The notes beneath the pieces were generated by a model. That model ran no database searches and was not told the DNA's origin. It saw nothing but the letters and a program-made list of their open reading frames with translations. A program made the position numbers and the translations under genes. A DNA stretch of 64,000 bases from Tabrizicola oligotrophica (GTDB taxonomy: Bacteria; Pseudomonadota; Alphaproteobacteria; Rhodobacterales; Rhodobacteraceae): assembly GCF_011008935.1 (NCBI RefSeq), contig NZ_JAAIVJ010000002.1, forward strand, positions 310,001 to 374,000, given 5' to 3'. Within the stretch, counting starts at the first letter, position 1; every line of letters begins with the position of its first letter. Shown here piece after piece: positions 43,016-50,946 of this stretch.

Positions 43016-43606
43016 ATGACTATCGCGGAAAGACCCCGGCAGGAACAGGCCCATGCTGCACTGGCAGGGCGGCTGCGCCGGTGGCGCGATGCGCGTGGCT
43101 GGAACCAGCAGGATCTGGCGGATCGTGCGGGGGTGGCCCGGTCGACCCTGTCGAAGATCGAGAACGGCCTGTTGTCGCCGACCTTCGAAGTGCTGCTGAA
43201 ACTCGCCCGCGGCTTTGGGGTGGAGCTTTCCGATCTGGTGCAAAGCGAGACGCCGGCGCTGTCGGGGCGGATGGTGGTCGAGCGCGCCTCGGCGGGGCGA
43301 GAGGACATCAGCTATCCCAACAACCGGCTCTGGCCGCTGGCCGCCACACTGAAGGGCCGCCCGTTCCAGTCGGCGCTGGTGGAGTTCACCCAAACCGACC
43401 TTGCCGCCTTCGGGCCGTGGAACAGCCATGCGACCGACGATCTGCTCATGGTGCTGTCGGGCCAGTTGGCCTTTCATTCCGAAGGCTATGAAACCGCCGT
43501 CCTGACCCCCGGCGATACAGTGCATTTCGATGGCAACATGCCGCATGCCTGCCTGAGCGCCGGCCCGCAGCCCTGCCGCTGCCTGTATGTCTGGGCCGAG
43601 AAATGA
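43016..43606 (+). CDS. XRE-family regulator with cupin domain
   Basis: A 196-residue regulator. Residues 15-75 form a lambda-repressor-type HTH (LRRWRDARGWNQQDLADRAG, then ARSTLSKIENGLLSPTFEVL). The rest is a cupin effector domain with HATDDLLMVLSGQLAFHSEG and LTPGDTVHFDGNMPHACLS. The start at 43016 follows AGGATCGG; two upstream ATGs fall into the promoter dyad. It probably controls the divergent aminotransferase/dehydrogenase pair and itself through the ATGTTC-N6-GAACAT dyad; a nearby GGAACATG at 43010 could be a further half site. Confidence 0.87.
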   Translation: MTIAERPRQEQAHAALAGRLRRWRDARGWNQQDLADRAGVARSTLSKIENGLLSPTFEVLLKLARGFGVELSDLVQSETPALSGRMVVERASAGREDISYPNNRLWPLAATLKGRPFQSALVEFTQTDLAAFGPWNSHATDDLLMVLSGQLAFHSEGYETAVLTPGDTVHFDGNMPHACLSAGPQPCRCLYVWAEK

Positions 43607-43612
43607 AGGAGA

Positions 43613-43631
43613 GGTGGGCAGATTGCCCACC
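43613..43631. terminator. Hairpin between convergent regulator and haemoglobin genes
   Basis: GGTGGGCA (43613-43620), loop GAT, TGCCCACC (43624-43631): a perfect 8-bp stem between the convergent ends of the XRE regulator and the globin gene. No T-run follows on either strand, so its function as a terminator is only probable. Confidence 0.45.
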
Positions 43632-44015
43632 CTACGCGGTGTTCACCAGCATCAGCGCGGCGCGGCGGAAGGTGGCATTCAACTGGGCGCGGATGGCGTC
43701 CTCCACCCCCACATCTCCCATCGCCTTGTCCATCACCGCCAGCCAATCCTCGGCATCAACCTTGCGGATCTCCACATGGGCGTGGATCTCGCGCAGGTTC
43801 ATGTGGCCGTGGCGTTCGTGGTAGTAGCGCCGCCCGCCGAAGAAGCCGCAAAGGAATTCGAACTGCGCGGGGCGGACATGCGAGAGGCCGTGGCCCTGAA
43901 GGTGCATGTTCATGATCGCCTGCCCCTGCGGCAGGGTTTCGATCAGGTCGTAGAAATGGTCCACCAGAAGGTGAACCTTCTCCTCGCCGCCAATGCGTTC
44001 GATCATCGGCTCCAT
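43632..44015 (-). CDS. Truncated haemoglobin (group II-like)
   Basis: A 127-residue globin. The B helix VHLLVDHFYDLIETLP, the SHVRPAQFEFLCGFFGGRRYYHERHGHMNL segment with the proximal histidine in GHMNL, and the final EDWLAVMDKAMGDVGV match group II truncated haemoglobins, including the tryptophan typical of the G helix. Such proteins bind oxygen, NO or peroxide. The ATG at 44015 lies nine bases behind the tdm stop, so the globin is probably co-transcribed with TMAO demethylase. A role in oxygen supply or NO/formaldehyde stress is speculation. Confidence 0.9.
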   Translation of the reverse strand: MEPMIERIGGEEKVHLLVDHFYDLIETLPQGQAIMNMHLQGHGLSHVRPAQFEFLCGFFGGRRYYHERHGHMNLREIHAHVEIRKVDAEDWLAVMDKAMGDVGVEDAIRAQLNATFRRAALMLVNTA

Positions 44016-44024
44016 CGTGGCACC

Positions 44025-46403
44025 TCAGCTTTGCGGACGGGTCTTTTTCGGGTCGTAATGCGACAAGGGCACGATCACCGCCGGCAGCCGTTTTTGCTGG
44101 CCATCGAGCTTGCCGACTTCCAGCGCGGTTCCGACGGCGGCATGCGCCACATCCACCCGCGCCAGCGCGATGTTCTTGCCCAGAAGCGGCGAGCGCATCG
44201 ACGAGGTGACAACCCCCACTTGCGCCCGGCCAATGTGCAGGCAGTCGCCATGGCCAACATCGACATTGGCGTCGATGTCCAGTCCGACGAACTTGTGCAG
44301 CGGATTGTCCTTGCGCCGGATCAGTGCCTCACGGCCGATGAAATCGTCGGGTTTGGTCTTCAAGGGCACGGTAAAGCCGATGCCGGCCTCGAACGGGTCG
44401 GTCTGGTCGGAGAAGTCATAGCCGGCAAAGATCAGCCCGGCCTCGATCCGCACCATGTCCAGCGCGGCAAGGCCCATGGGCCGCAAGCCCTGATCGGCAC
44501 CGTTCTCCCAGACCGCATCGTAAACCGCCGTGCCGTCCTTGGGGTGGCAGAAGATTTCAAAACCCAGCTCGCCGGTATAGCCGGTGCGCGACACCACCAC
44601 CGGCGCGCCGTTCGGCCCGCCGATGCGGCCAACCGTCAGGCGGAACCAGCCGAGTTCCTCGATGGTGGGCTGGTGCGGCGCGGTCCAGATCATGCGCTTC
44701 ATGATCTCGCGCGAATTCGGCCCCTGCACCGCCAGATTGTGCAACTGGTCGGTTGACGAGCGCACCATCACCTTCAGCCCCAGCTTTTCCGCCTGCTCGC
44801 GCAGCCAGACGCCGGAATAGTCGTCGCCGCCAATCCAGCGGAACTGGTCCTTGCCCAGACGGAACACCGTGCCGTCGTCGATCATGCCGCCATGTTCGTA
44901 GCACATGGCAGAATAGACCACCTGACCGACGCTGAGTTTCTTCATGTCGCGCGTCAGGCACCATTGCAGCAGCGCCTCGGCATCCGGGCCGGTCACCTCG
45001 AACTTGCGCAGGGGCGACAGGTCCAGCACCACGGCCTTTTCGCGGCAGGCCCAGTATTCCTCGATCGCGCCGTTCGACGAATAGGTGTTCGGCAGCCAGT
45101 AGCCCTTGTATTCGACCATATTGCGGGTCTTGGCCGAAATGGGCGCGTGGAAGGCGGTTTCCTTGGTCATCTTCGGCTCTGACTCCGGCGTGGGGCGATA
45201 GGCGATGGAACGGCTGAAGGGCTCAGTGCCCGAATAGGTGCGGACGTGGATATCGCTGAGATACCAGCCATTTGCCGGGCTGGTATCGTCGGGGCAGGCG
45301 GAATTGACGCAGACGATATCGGTCAGCGCCCGCATCAGCACATAATCGCCGGGGCGGCTCCAGGGCTCGTCCGAGATCAGCACGCCATGGGCGTCGATGT
45401 TGGTGTTGAAAAACAGGTTCACTGCCATCCAGCCGGGCCGGGGATCGACCCCGTGCTTGGCCAAAGCGCCGTTGAAGTTATCCGAGCAGTTGGCATGACC
45501 GGGATAGCCGATGTCATCATAGTATTTCGAGGCGCAGGCCATGGCGAAGGCGTCATGGCGACCGACGGTATCCTGCACCACCTCGACCAGCGGCACCCAA
45601 TCCTGATCATAGTATTTCGAATGCAGGCCGGGCATCGAATAGGCATGGCCCATCAGCGTGCGGCTGGTGGTCACGTCCAGCGCGTGCTGGATGCCGCGGT
45701 CCAGCTTGCGGGCGTCAAAGCACTGGAAATCGGTGCATTGCCGGCCTTCGACATCAAGGATCTGGATGTAATCGCCGGCCTTGACGAAATAGCTTTCGGC
45801 GGTGGCCGATTTCACCCGCAGGTCAAGGATCGGATCGGCCAGCGGATCGGGCAGGTCGAACTTGCCGATCTCGCGCGGCTTGGCGCGGTGCAGATGCAGC
45901 GTGATCGGTGTCGCGGTGTCCTGCGCGTCGGGGCTCATCGGCAGTCCGGGCGCGGCGAGGATCAGCCAGCCGTCGTCCAGCGCTGTCAGCTCGGCGCGCG
46001 CGCCGGGGCCGGTGTCGGGCGCAAAAACCCGGATCGCTCCGGCGCGGGTCAGGTCGATTCCCTTGGCCGCGATGCCGCGGCGCAGGCGCGCCAGCCCCTC
46101 ACCTGCCACGTCGCCAAGGGCGAGCATCGCCTTCAGCCCCTCGGCCCCGGAATTCGAGGCCTGCCCGAGAATGGCCGCGTCGATCCGGCCATCCGAGGCG
46201 GTGGCAATCAGTTCGGCGATTTGCCCGCCTTCGTCATTCACCAGGCTCAGCCTGTCGCCCGCGCCGAGCCGCAGCATCAAGGCTGCGCCACCGGGGATCA
46301 CATGCCGCTCACGTCCGTGGTGGCGTTCCAGATCGCGCGGTGTCAGGATCCGCGAAGGCCGCGGTGGCCCGGGAAAGACATTGGGGTAAGGGGTGTCGAG
46401 CAT
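44025..46403 (-). CDS. tdm: Trimethylamine N-oxide demethylase
   Basis: A 792-residue fusion of an N-terminal DUF1989 region (about 1-410) and a C-terminal GcvT-like folate domain (about 430-792), the arrangement known for Tdm of Methylocella and roseobacters. It splits TMAO into dimethylamine and formaldehyde, the latter captured on tetrahydrofolate. Candidate zinc ligands of the DUF1989 part are His303 and Cys306 in GHANCSDN and Cys370 in CVNSACPDD; the Cys-Cys spacing of 64 agrees with what I recall for the Methylocella enzyme. The folate domain has EYWACREKAVVLDLSPLRKF and SRTGYTGELGFEIF. RBS AAGGGA precedes the ATG. Confidence 0.92.
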   Translation of the reverse strand: MLDTPYPNVFPGPPRPSRILTPRDLERHHGRERHVIPGGAALMLRLGAGDRLSLVNDEGGQIAELIATASDGRIDAAILGQASNSGAEGLKAMLALGDVAGEGLARLRRGIAAKGIDLTRAGAIRVFAPDTGPGARAELTALDDGWLILAAPGLPMSPDAQDTATPITLHLHRAKPREIGKFDLPDPLADPILDLRVKSATAESYFVKAGDYIQILDVEGRQCTDFQCFDARKLDRGIQHALDVTTSRTLMGHAYSMPGLHSKYYDQDWVPLVEVVQDTVGRHDAFAMACASKYYDDIGYPGHANCSDNFNGALAKHGVDPRPGWMAVNLFFNTNIDAHGVLISDEPWSRPGDYVLMRALTDIVCVNSACPDDTSPANGWYLSDIHVRTYSGTEPFSRSIAYRPTPESEPKMTKETAFHAPISAKTRNMVEYKGYWLPNTYSSNGAIEEYWACREKAVVLDLSPLRKFEVTGPDAEALLQWCLTRDMKKLSVGQVVYSAMCYEHGGMIDDGTVFRLGKDQFRWIGGDDYSGVWLREQAEKLGLKVMVRSSTDQLHNLAVQGPNSREIMKRMIWTAPHQPTIEELGWFRLTVGRIGGPNGAPVVVSRTGYTGELGFEIFCHPKDGTAVYDAVWENGADQGLRPMGLAALDMVRIEAGLIFAGYDFSDQTDPFEAGIGFTVPLKTKPDDFIGREALIRRKDNPLHKFVGLDIDANVDVGHGDCLHIGRAQVGVVTSSMRSPLLGKNIALARVDVAHAAVGTALEVGKLDGQQKRLPAVIVPLSHYDPKKTRPQS

Positions 46404-46419
46404 CGGTGTCCCTTGCGAT

Positions 46420-46442
46420 AAGTTTTAATGAGGTTAAAACTT
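46420..46442. promoter_or_regulatory. 9-5-9 palindrome in the tdm / DMT transporter divergent region
   Basis: AAGTTTTAA (46420-46428), TGAGG, TTAAAACTT (46434-46442) is a perfect dyad 17 bases before the tdm start and about 67 before the divergent EamA-type gene. It has the same TTTT/AAAA architecture as sites before mgsA, tmm, the second permease and dmmD, and is a candidate operator for a common regulator. Confidence 0.6.
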
Positions 46443-46508
46443 GTTCATTGAGAAGAATAACAACGGAAAATCCATGGCACAAGCAAGACCTTTCTTCAGG
46501 GGTGCAAA

Positions 46509-47360
46509 ATGCTGGCGCTGATCTGTGGATTGACGGCGGCTTGCGCCTGGGCGGTGCATGACCTCCTGGTGCGGAAAATCGGGCAGGAAACGGCAGTCTT
46601 GCCGATGATGCTGGTGGTTCTGGCGTCGGGAAGCGGGGTGCTGGTCGCTCCGGCGCTGATCTGGGGCGACTGGGAGCTGATGACCGGCCCGGCGCTGTGG
46701 AACGCGGTTGGCGCAGGGTTTGCCTATGCACTGGGTATGGGCGGGCTTTATCGCGCCTTCAGCATGGCCCCGGTGCGGCTGGTGGCACCGATTCTCGGCG
46801 CCTTTCCGATGATCTCGCTGGGCTTTGCCGCGCTGGGCGGCAAGGTGGTGACGGGGGCGGAAATCGCCGCGGTGCTGGCCATTGTCGGGGGCATCGCCTT
46901 TGTCGCGATGACCTCGCGCGAGGGGCATCAGGGGGCGGCCCGCCCGGGACAGGCGATCCTGTGGGCGCTGGTGGGCGCGGTCGGTTTTGCAACCACCTTC
47001 TGGTTCGCGCAAGAAGCGGCGCGGCTTGGCGGAGAACTGCCGGCGATTCTCTTGCCGAGGGTGATCGCGGTGGGGCTGATCGGCCTTCTCGCCCTTGCCA
47101 CCCGCGCACCGGTTCGACTCTTGGGCAGCACAACCCGGACGCTGGTCATGATGGGGTGTCTCGATGCTTTGGCGCTTGGACTGGTCACAGCCGCGGCACG
47201 GCTTCCGAACCCGGAATACGCGGCGATTTCGTCGTCGCTGTTCGGGGTGCTGACCATCCTTCTGGCGCGCTGGGTGTTGCAGGAAAAGGTGGCGCCGCTG
47301 CAATGGGCCGGGATTGCGACCGTCTTTGGCGGCATCGCGGTGCTTTCCGCGCAAGGCTAG
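46509..47360 (+). CDS. EamA/DMT family transporter
   Basis: A 283-residue membrane protein with ten hydrophobic segments arranged as two EamA repeats: LALICGLTAACAWAVHDLLV at the start and ILWALVGAVGFATTFWFAQE at the second repeat, each ending with the GGIAFVAM or GGIAVLSA strand. DMT proteins move metabolites or drugs, often outward. It is divergent from tdm and followed by an XRE-cupin regulator about 160 bases later, which suggests a function in methylated-amine use, for instance efflux or uptake of an intermediate. The substrate is unknown. Confidence 0.86.
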   Translation: MLALICGLTAACAWAVHDLLVRKIGQETAVLPMMLVVLASGSGVLVAPALIWGDWELMTGPALWNAVGAGFAYALGMGGLYRAFSMAPVRLVAPILGAFPMISLGFAALGGKVVTGAEIAAVLAIVGGIAFVAMTSREGHQGAARPGQAILWALVGAVGFATTFWFAQEAARLGGELPAILLPRVIAVGLIGLLALATRAPVRLLGSTTRTLVMMGCLDALALGLVTAAARLPNPEYAAISSSLFGVLTILLARWVLQEKVAPLQWAGIATVFGGIAVLSAQG

Positions 47361-47522
47361 CGGGGGGAGGCAGCCTGCCATCTTGCAGGCCATCCCGGTC
47401 TGCGCGTCCGGGCGTGGCAAGCTTGTAACGCAACGGCACTGTCCATGTGCCTTGCTAGAAACCGTGTTTCCTGCTAGTGAAATTTGTCGTAGTATTTTGC
47501 CCTATGGTTTCAGAGGCCCGTC

Positions 47523-48182
47523 ATGGAAGATCTCCCCGACTCCGGCACCCTGCCGCGCACCAAGCCTGCCTTCGATCAGGACCCGCACCGCGTTCGCGAA
47601 ATCACCGAGCGCAATCTTGAGGCAGCGATCGGCCGCGAGGTGCGGAACTTCCGCCGCCAGCAGGGCATGACGGTGGCGGATCTGGCCAATATCACCGGCC
47701 TGTCGATCGGTATGCTGTCGAAGATCGAAAACGGCAACACCTCGCCCAGTCTGACGACGTTGCAGGTCTTGTCTCATGCGTTTTCGGTGCCGGTGACGGC
47801 GTTCTTCCGCAGCTATGAAGAACGCCGCGAGGCGCAGCATGTGCGGGCGGGCGAGCATATCGAGATCGAGCGCCGCGGCACGCGGTCGGGGCATCAATAC
47901 AACCTGCTTGGGCATATCGGGTCGAATTCGTCGGGCGTGGTGGTGGAACCCTATATCATCACCCTGACAACCGAGAGCGACACTTTCCCGGCCTTCCAGC
48001 ATGAGGGGCTGGAGCTGCTTTACATGCTGGAGGGCGAGGTGGATTACCGGCATGGCGACCAGATCTACAGCCTGAAGCCCGGCGACAGCCTGTTCTTCGA
48101 CGCCGACGCACCGCATGGGCCGGAAGGGCTGGTCAAGCTGCCGGCGCGCTACCTGTCGGTGATTTCCTATCCGCAGGGGTGA
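47523..48182 (+). CDS. XRE-family regulator with cupin domain (candidate amine-island regulator)
   Basis: A 219-residue regulator. After 40 polar residues comes an HTH (FRRQQGMTVADLANITGLSI, then MLSKIENGNTSPSLTTLQVL) and a linker with ERRGTRSGHQYNLLGHIG. The cupin at 130-215 has FPAFQHEGLELLYMLEGEVDYRHGD and LKPGDSLFFDADAPHGPEGL, with possible metal histidines. It lies inside the amine island, between the tdm/DMT divergon and the permease cluster, and is the only DNA-binding protein seen from 43.7 to 64 kb. It is the best candidate to bind the TTTTC/GAAAA palindromes there. TTTC-N8-GAAA at 47467-47482, in its own leader, could be self-regulation. Confidence 0.88.
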   Translation: MEDLPDSGTLPRTKPAFDQDPHRVREITERNLEAAIGREVRNFRRQQGMTVADLANITGLSIGMLSKIENGNTSPSLTTLQVLSHAFSVPVTAFFRSYEERREAQHVRAGEHIEIERRGTRSGHQYNLLGHIGSNSSGVVVEPYIITLTTESDTFPAFQHEGLELLYMLEGEVDYRHGDQIYSLKPGDSLFFDADAPHGPEGLVKLPARYLSVISYPQG

Positions 48183-48191
48183 GGCGGATCA

Positions 48192-48216
48192 GAAAACAGT
48201 CCAGTGGACTGTTTTC
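48192..48216. repeat. 12-1-12 perfect palindrome behind the XRE regulator
   Basis: GAAAACAGTCCA, a single G, TGGACTGTTTTC form a perfect dyad ten bases after the stop codon. The sequence that follows to about 48320 is GC-rich with further CCTCGTCG/CGACGAGG complementary stretches. It looks like an extragenic repeat rather than a gene and may end transcription. Confidence 0.65.
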
Positions 48217-48319
48217 CCGCCGAACGCCCGAGCACGCCTGCGAGGGCCGGCCAACTCCTCGTCGCATTTCATGCCCTCGTCGTGGGGGCGTCCGAGGAGG
48301 GTTGAAAACCCGACGAGGA

Positions 48320-48592
48320 TCACTTCGCGCCGTGGTCCCAGACCGCGCGACGGATGCGCGCGGTCTTGTAGGCGTCCAGCATCGCCAAGGCCCAGACGAA
48401 CAGCCCGCCCGCGACCTTGCCGACGAACGAAACCTCCGGCGCTGCTGTCTTCAGGGTGAAGGCACCCAGAAGCAGGATGAAGAACACGAAGGTCAGCCCG
48501 CGCAACGGCTGACGGTTCATGATCTGACCCATGCCAGGCAGGACGGTGGCGATGGCCAGCACGAGGTGCGGGTTTGGGGGGGCTTTGGTCAT
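48320..48592 (-). CDS. Small membrane protein of unknown function
   Basis: A 90-residue protein with three hydrophobic stretches: HLVLAIATVLPGMGQIM, GLTFVFFILLLGAFTLK and VGKVAGGLFVWALAMLDAY. The PGMGQIMNRQPLRGL segment resembles the PGxGQ turn of TM2/DUF5683-type small membrane proteins. Its ATG overlaps the TGA of the preceding gene by four bases, so both are translated from one message. It ends the leftward transcript that starts with the permease cluster, although a hairpin at 49272-49300 separates it from the permease. Not recognised further. Confidence 0.68.
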   Translation of the reverse strand: MTKAPPNPHLVLAIATVLPGMGQIMNRQPLRGLTFVFFILLLGAFTLKTAAPEVSFVGKVAGGLFVWALAMLDAYKTARIRRAVWDHGAK

Positions 48593-49254
48593 TTGGCCTC
48601 GGTCAGGGTCTGGTGGATCGCGCGCAGGGCATCGAGCAACGGAAGCAGGCGATCTTTTGGCAGCGGGGTCTTGCCGACCTCAAGATCGCGGAAAATCAGG
48701 TAGCGCCCGCGCTCGGCCTCATCGGCCAGAATCACCAGCCGCAGGCCTTTGGGCGAAATCACCAGTTCTTTCACCTTGGGGTCGGCGAAGAGGCGCAGAT
48801 GCGGGGCGATCAGGTCAAGGTCGGGCACGGCGGCGGCATTGTCGCTGCGGATGCCCGTGCCTTCGGGCAGGGTGGCCGGGCAAGGCAGCGCCTGTGGCAG
48901 ACGGGCAAAATGGGAAAACGGCTCGTTTCCGGTGGGTCGCGCCATGATGTCGAGTGTGGCCTGAACCGGCAGGGGCGTGGGCAATGTCACCATGACCCAG
49001 AGCGCGGGCAGCTTGCGAAAGGTCAGGCTGTCGGGAATTGCCTGCAGGTCAAAGGCGTCACTGCCGAGATGCGCGGTCATCCGGGGAAAGCCGGTAGGCT
49101 CGACACGCCTGGCAATGTGGTCAAAGGCTGGGGCCAGCGCGTCGAAGTAGCCCGCCCGCGCGGCTTTGCGGGCCTTAGCGGCCTGCCAGGTCGCCCAGGC
49201 CAGCCAAAAGGCCGTGGCCCCGAGGGCGGCTACGAAAAGGGAAAGCGGGGTCAT
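48589..49254 (-). CDS. Hypothetical protein with N-terminal membrane anchor
   Basis: A 221-residue protein not assigned to a family. Residues 3-25 (PLSLFVAALGATAFWLAWATW) form a membrane anchor, and the remainder is soluble, with LPALWVMVTLPTPLPVQATLDI, PSFTHFARLP-like beta strands and the C-terminal helix KDRLLPLLDALRAIHQTLTEAK. The anchor-plus-domain plan suggests an inner-membrane-tethered protein facing cytoplasm or periplasm. It overlaps the 90-residue membrane protein and lies 66 bases behind the APC permease. Function inferred only by location in the amine island. Confidence 0.65.
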   Translation of the reverse strand: MTPLSLFVAALGATAFWLAWATWQAAKARKAARAGYFDALAPAFDHIARRVEPTGFPRMTAHLGSDAFDLQAIPDSLTFRKLPALWVMVTLPTPLPVQATLDIMARPTGNEPFSHFARLPQALPCPATLPEGTGIRSDNAAAVPDLDLIAPHLRLFADPKVKELVISPKGLRLVILADEAERGRYLIFRDLEVGKTPLPKDRLLPLLDALRAIHQTLTEAK

Positions 49255-49271
49255 CAGGGTCTTTCATGAAA

Positions 49272-49300
49272 CTGGCCCGGCCGAGGATCGGACGGGCCAG
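49272..49300. terminator. Hairpin behind the APC permease
   Basis: CTGGCCCG (49272-49279) and CGGGCCAG (49293-49300) form an 8-bp perfect stem around a 13-base loop, 20 bases after the permease stop on the minus strand, followed there by TTTCATG. This could be a weak terminator or an mRNA-stabilising hairpin separating the permease cluster from the two downstream genes. Confidence 0.45.
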
Positions 49301-49320
49301 CGCTGTTGGTCAAGGGCTGG

Positions 49321-50757
49321 TCAATAGCCCTGCGGCTTCGGCCAGGGCATGGTGAACTGCGCCCCGCGGTCGACATAGCGATAGCGGCGGAAGTGGAACC
49401 ACAGGCTGACCACGATGTAGAAGCCGATCATCGCGACGAGCTGCGTGCCATAGCCGAGGAACACCGCGAAGAAGGTGATGCCGCAGAGCGTCAGCAGCAC
49501 GATGGCCGGCAGCGGGTGGAACGGATGTTCATAGCCGCGCTTGATGCTGCCCATCGGCCACTTCTTGCGGAAGAGGATGATGTTCAGCGGCATGAAGGTG
49601 TATTCCAGAAGCCCCGACAGGATCGAGAAGGTGATGACCTGATCCAGGGGGGCGCCAAGGGCGAAGATCAGGGCGATCGGAACAAGGAAGATGATCGCAC
49701 GGTAGGGGGTGCGGTACTTGGGATGCACGGCGCCGAACCAGGCCGGCAGGTACTTGTCGCGCCCCATGGCGAACCAGGCGCGGGAGGCGTCGTTGATGCA
49801 GCCGTTGGCGCTGGCGAGGGTGGCGAACAGCGTGCCGAAGCCAAGGAACCAGATCAGCGCATTCGAGCCGGAGAGCCGGGCGGTGTCGAAGAGCGGCGCG
49901 ACCGAGCCGTTCACGCCATCACCAAGGAACTCCCACGGCAGCACACCCGAGCAGATATACCAGGTGAGCGTCGCGGCAATGAGCAGGGTCATGATGCCGG
50001 CCAGCGTGCCAAAGGGCAGCGCGCGGGCGGGTGAGCGGACCTCTTCGGCGGCCTGGGTGGTGCCCTCGATGCCGAGGTAATACCACAGGCCGAAGTGCAT
50101 CGAGGCCAGAACCCCGATCCAGCCATAGGGCAGCTCATGGCCTTCGAAGAGCGCCGCGTGCTGCATGATGCCGCCGCCGAGGATGCCGGAGGTCGACAGG
50201 AACAGCATGATGATCGCGGCAAAGGCAATGGCGGTGATGACCAGGTTGAAGGTCAGTGTCGCCAGCACCCCCCGGTAGTTCAGCCAGGCCAGGAACATGA
50301 TGACGAGGATGATGAAGGGTCGCTGGTCCAGCTCGCCTGTGTAGCCTGTCATCGTCGCCACCACCGAGATCAGATAGCCCGCGGTGATGGCGTTGGCCGC
50401 CTCGAGCATGGTGTAGGCAAAGACGAGGTAGAGCCCGACGTTGAACGCCATCAGCGGGCCGACGATATGCTTGGCCTGGGTATACTGGCCCCCGGCGGCG
50501 GCAACGGTAGAGGTGACCTCCGAATCGATCATGGCCACGCAGGTGTAAAGGATGCCGGCGAACCAGCACGCGATCAGCGCCGCATAGGCCCCGCCTTTGC
50601 CGACGGCAAAGTTCCAGCCCATGTATTCGCCGACGAGAACGATGCCGACGCCCAGAGCCCAGACGTGCGCCGGGCCAAGAACGCGCAACAGTCCGACCTT
50701 GGTGCCATGTGGCCCCATGCCGTCGCGCTCGCCCGAGGTGATGTCAAAATCTGCCAT
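49321..50757 (-). CDS. APC superfamily amine/amino acid permease (ethanolamine-permease-like)
   Basis: A 478-residue permease with about twelve transmembrane segments. The start region LGPAHVWALGVGIVLVGEYMGWNFAV resembles ethanolamine permeases, and the conserved TQAAEEVRSPARALPFGT and DKYLPAWFGAVHPKYRTPYRA loops fit the APC family. Divergent from mgsABC-gmaS and preceded on its own strand by three genes for very small membrane proteins, so it is likely to import methylamine or dimethylamine. The exact amine cannot be read from sequence. RBS is AAGGAGGC just upstream of the ATG. Confidence 0.88.
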   Translation of the reverse strand: MADFDITSGERDGMGPHGTKVGLLRVLGPAHVWALGVGIVLVGEYMGWNFAVGKGGAYAALIACWFAGILYTCVAMIDSEVTSTVAAAGGQYTQAKHIVGPLMAFNVGLYLVFAYTMLEAANAITAGYLISVVATMTGYTGELDQRPFIILVIMFLAWLNYRGVLATLTFNLVITAIAFAAIIMLFLSTSGILGGGIMQHAALFEGHELPYGWIGVLASMHFGLWYYLGIEGTTQAAEEVRSPARALPFGTLAGIMTLLIAATLTWYICSGVLPWEFLGDGVNGSVAPLFDTARLSGSNALIWFLGFGTLFATLASANGCINDASRAWFAMGRDKYLPAWFGAVHPKYRTPYRAIIFLVPIALIFALGAPLDQVITFSILSGLLEYTFMPLNIILFRKKWPMGSIKRGYEHPFHPLPAIVLLTLCGITFFAVFLGYGTQLVAMIGFYIVVSLWFHFRRYRYVDRGAQFTMPWPKPQGY

Positions 50758-50766
50758 GATGCCTCC

Positions 50767-50937
50767 TTATCCCTTGTGGGATTCTTCGGTCATGGCCTCA
50801 AGCTCGCCTTCGCGCGAGGAGGTCAGGACATCTTCGGAATAGGTGCTGTCGATCTTGAGCCAGTCCACCACCAGAAAAAGGCCGAACAGGGCGGAAAGCC
50901 CCCAGGCCGCGTATTCGATGTAGTTCCAGGTTTCCAT
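50767..50937 (-). CDS. 56-residue single-span membrane protein
   Basis: Open frame ATG at 50937 to TAA at 50767, behind GGGGGCTGCG. The translation starts ETWNYIEYAAWGLSALFGL and has one transmembrane helix (YAAWGLSALFGLFLVVDWL, residues 9-27) followed by a polar, acidic tail (DSTYSEDVLTSSREGELEAM). It lies between the 126-residue membrane protein and the APC permease, with 10-base spacing to both, which makes random occurrence unlikely. It could be an accessory subunit of the permease. No family recognised. Confidence 0.7.
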   Translation of the reverse strand: METWNYIEYAAWGLSALFGLFLVVDWLKIDSTYSEDVLTSSREGELEAMTEESHKG

Positions 50938-50946
50938 CGCAGCCCC

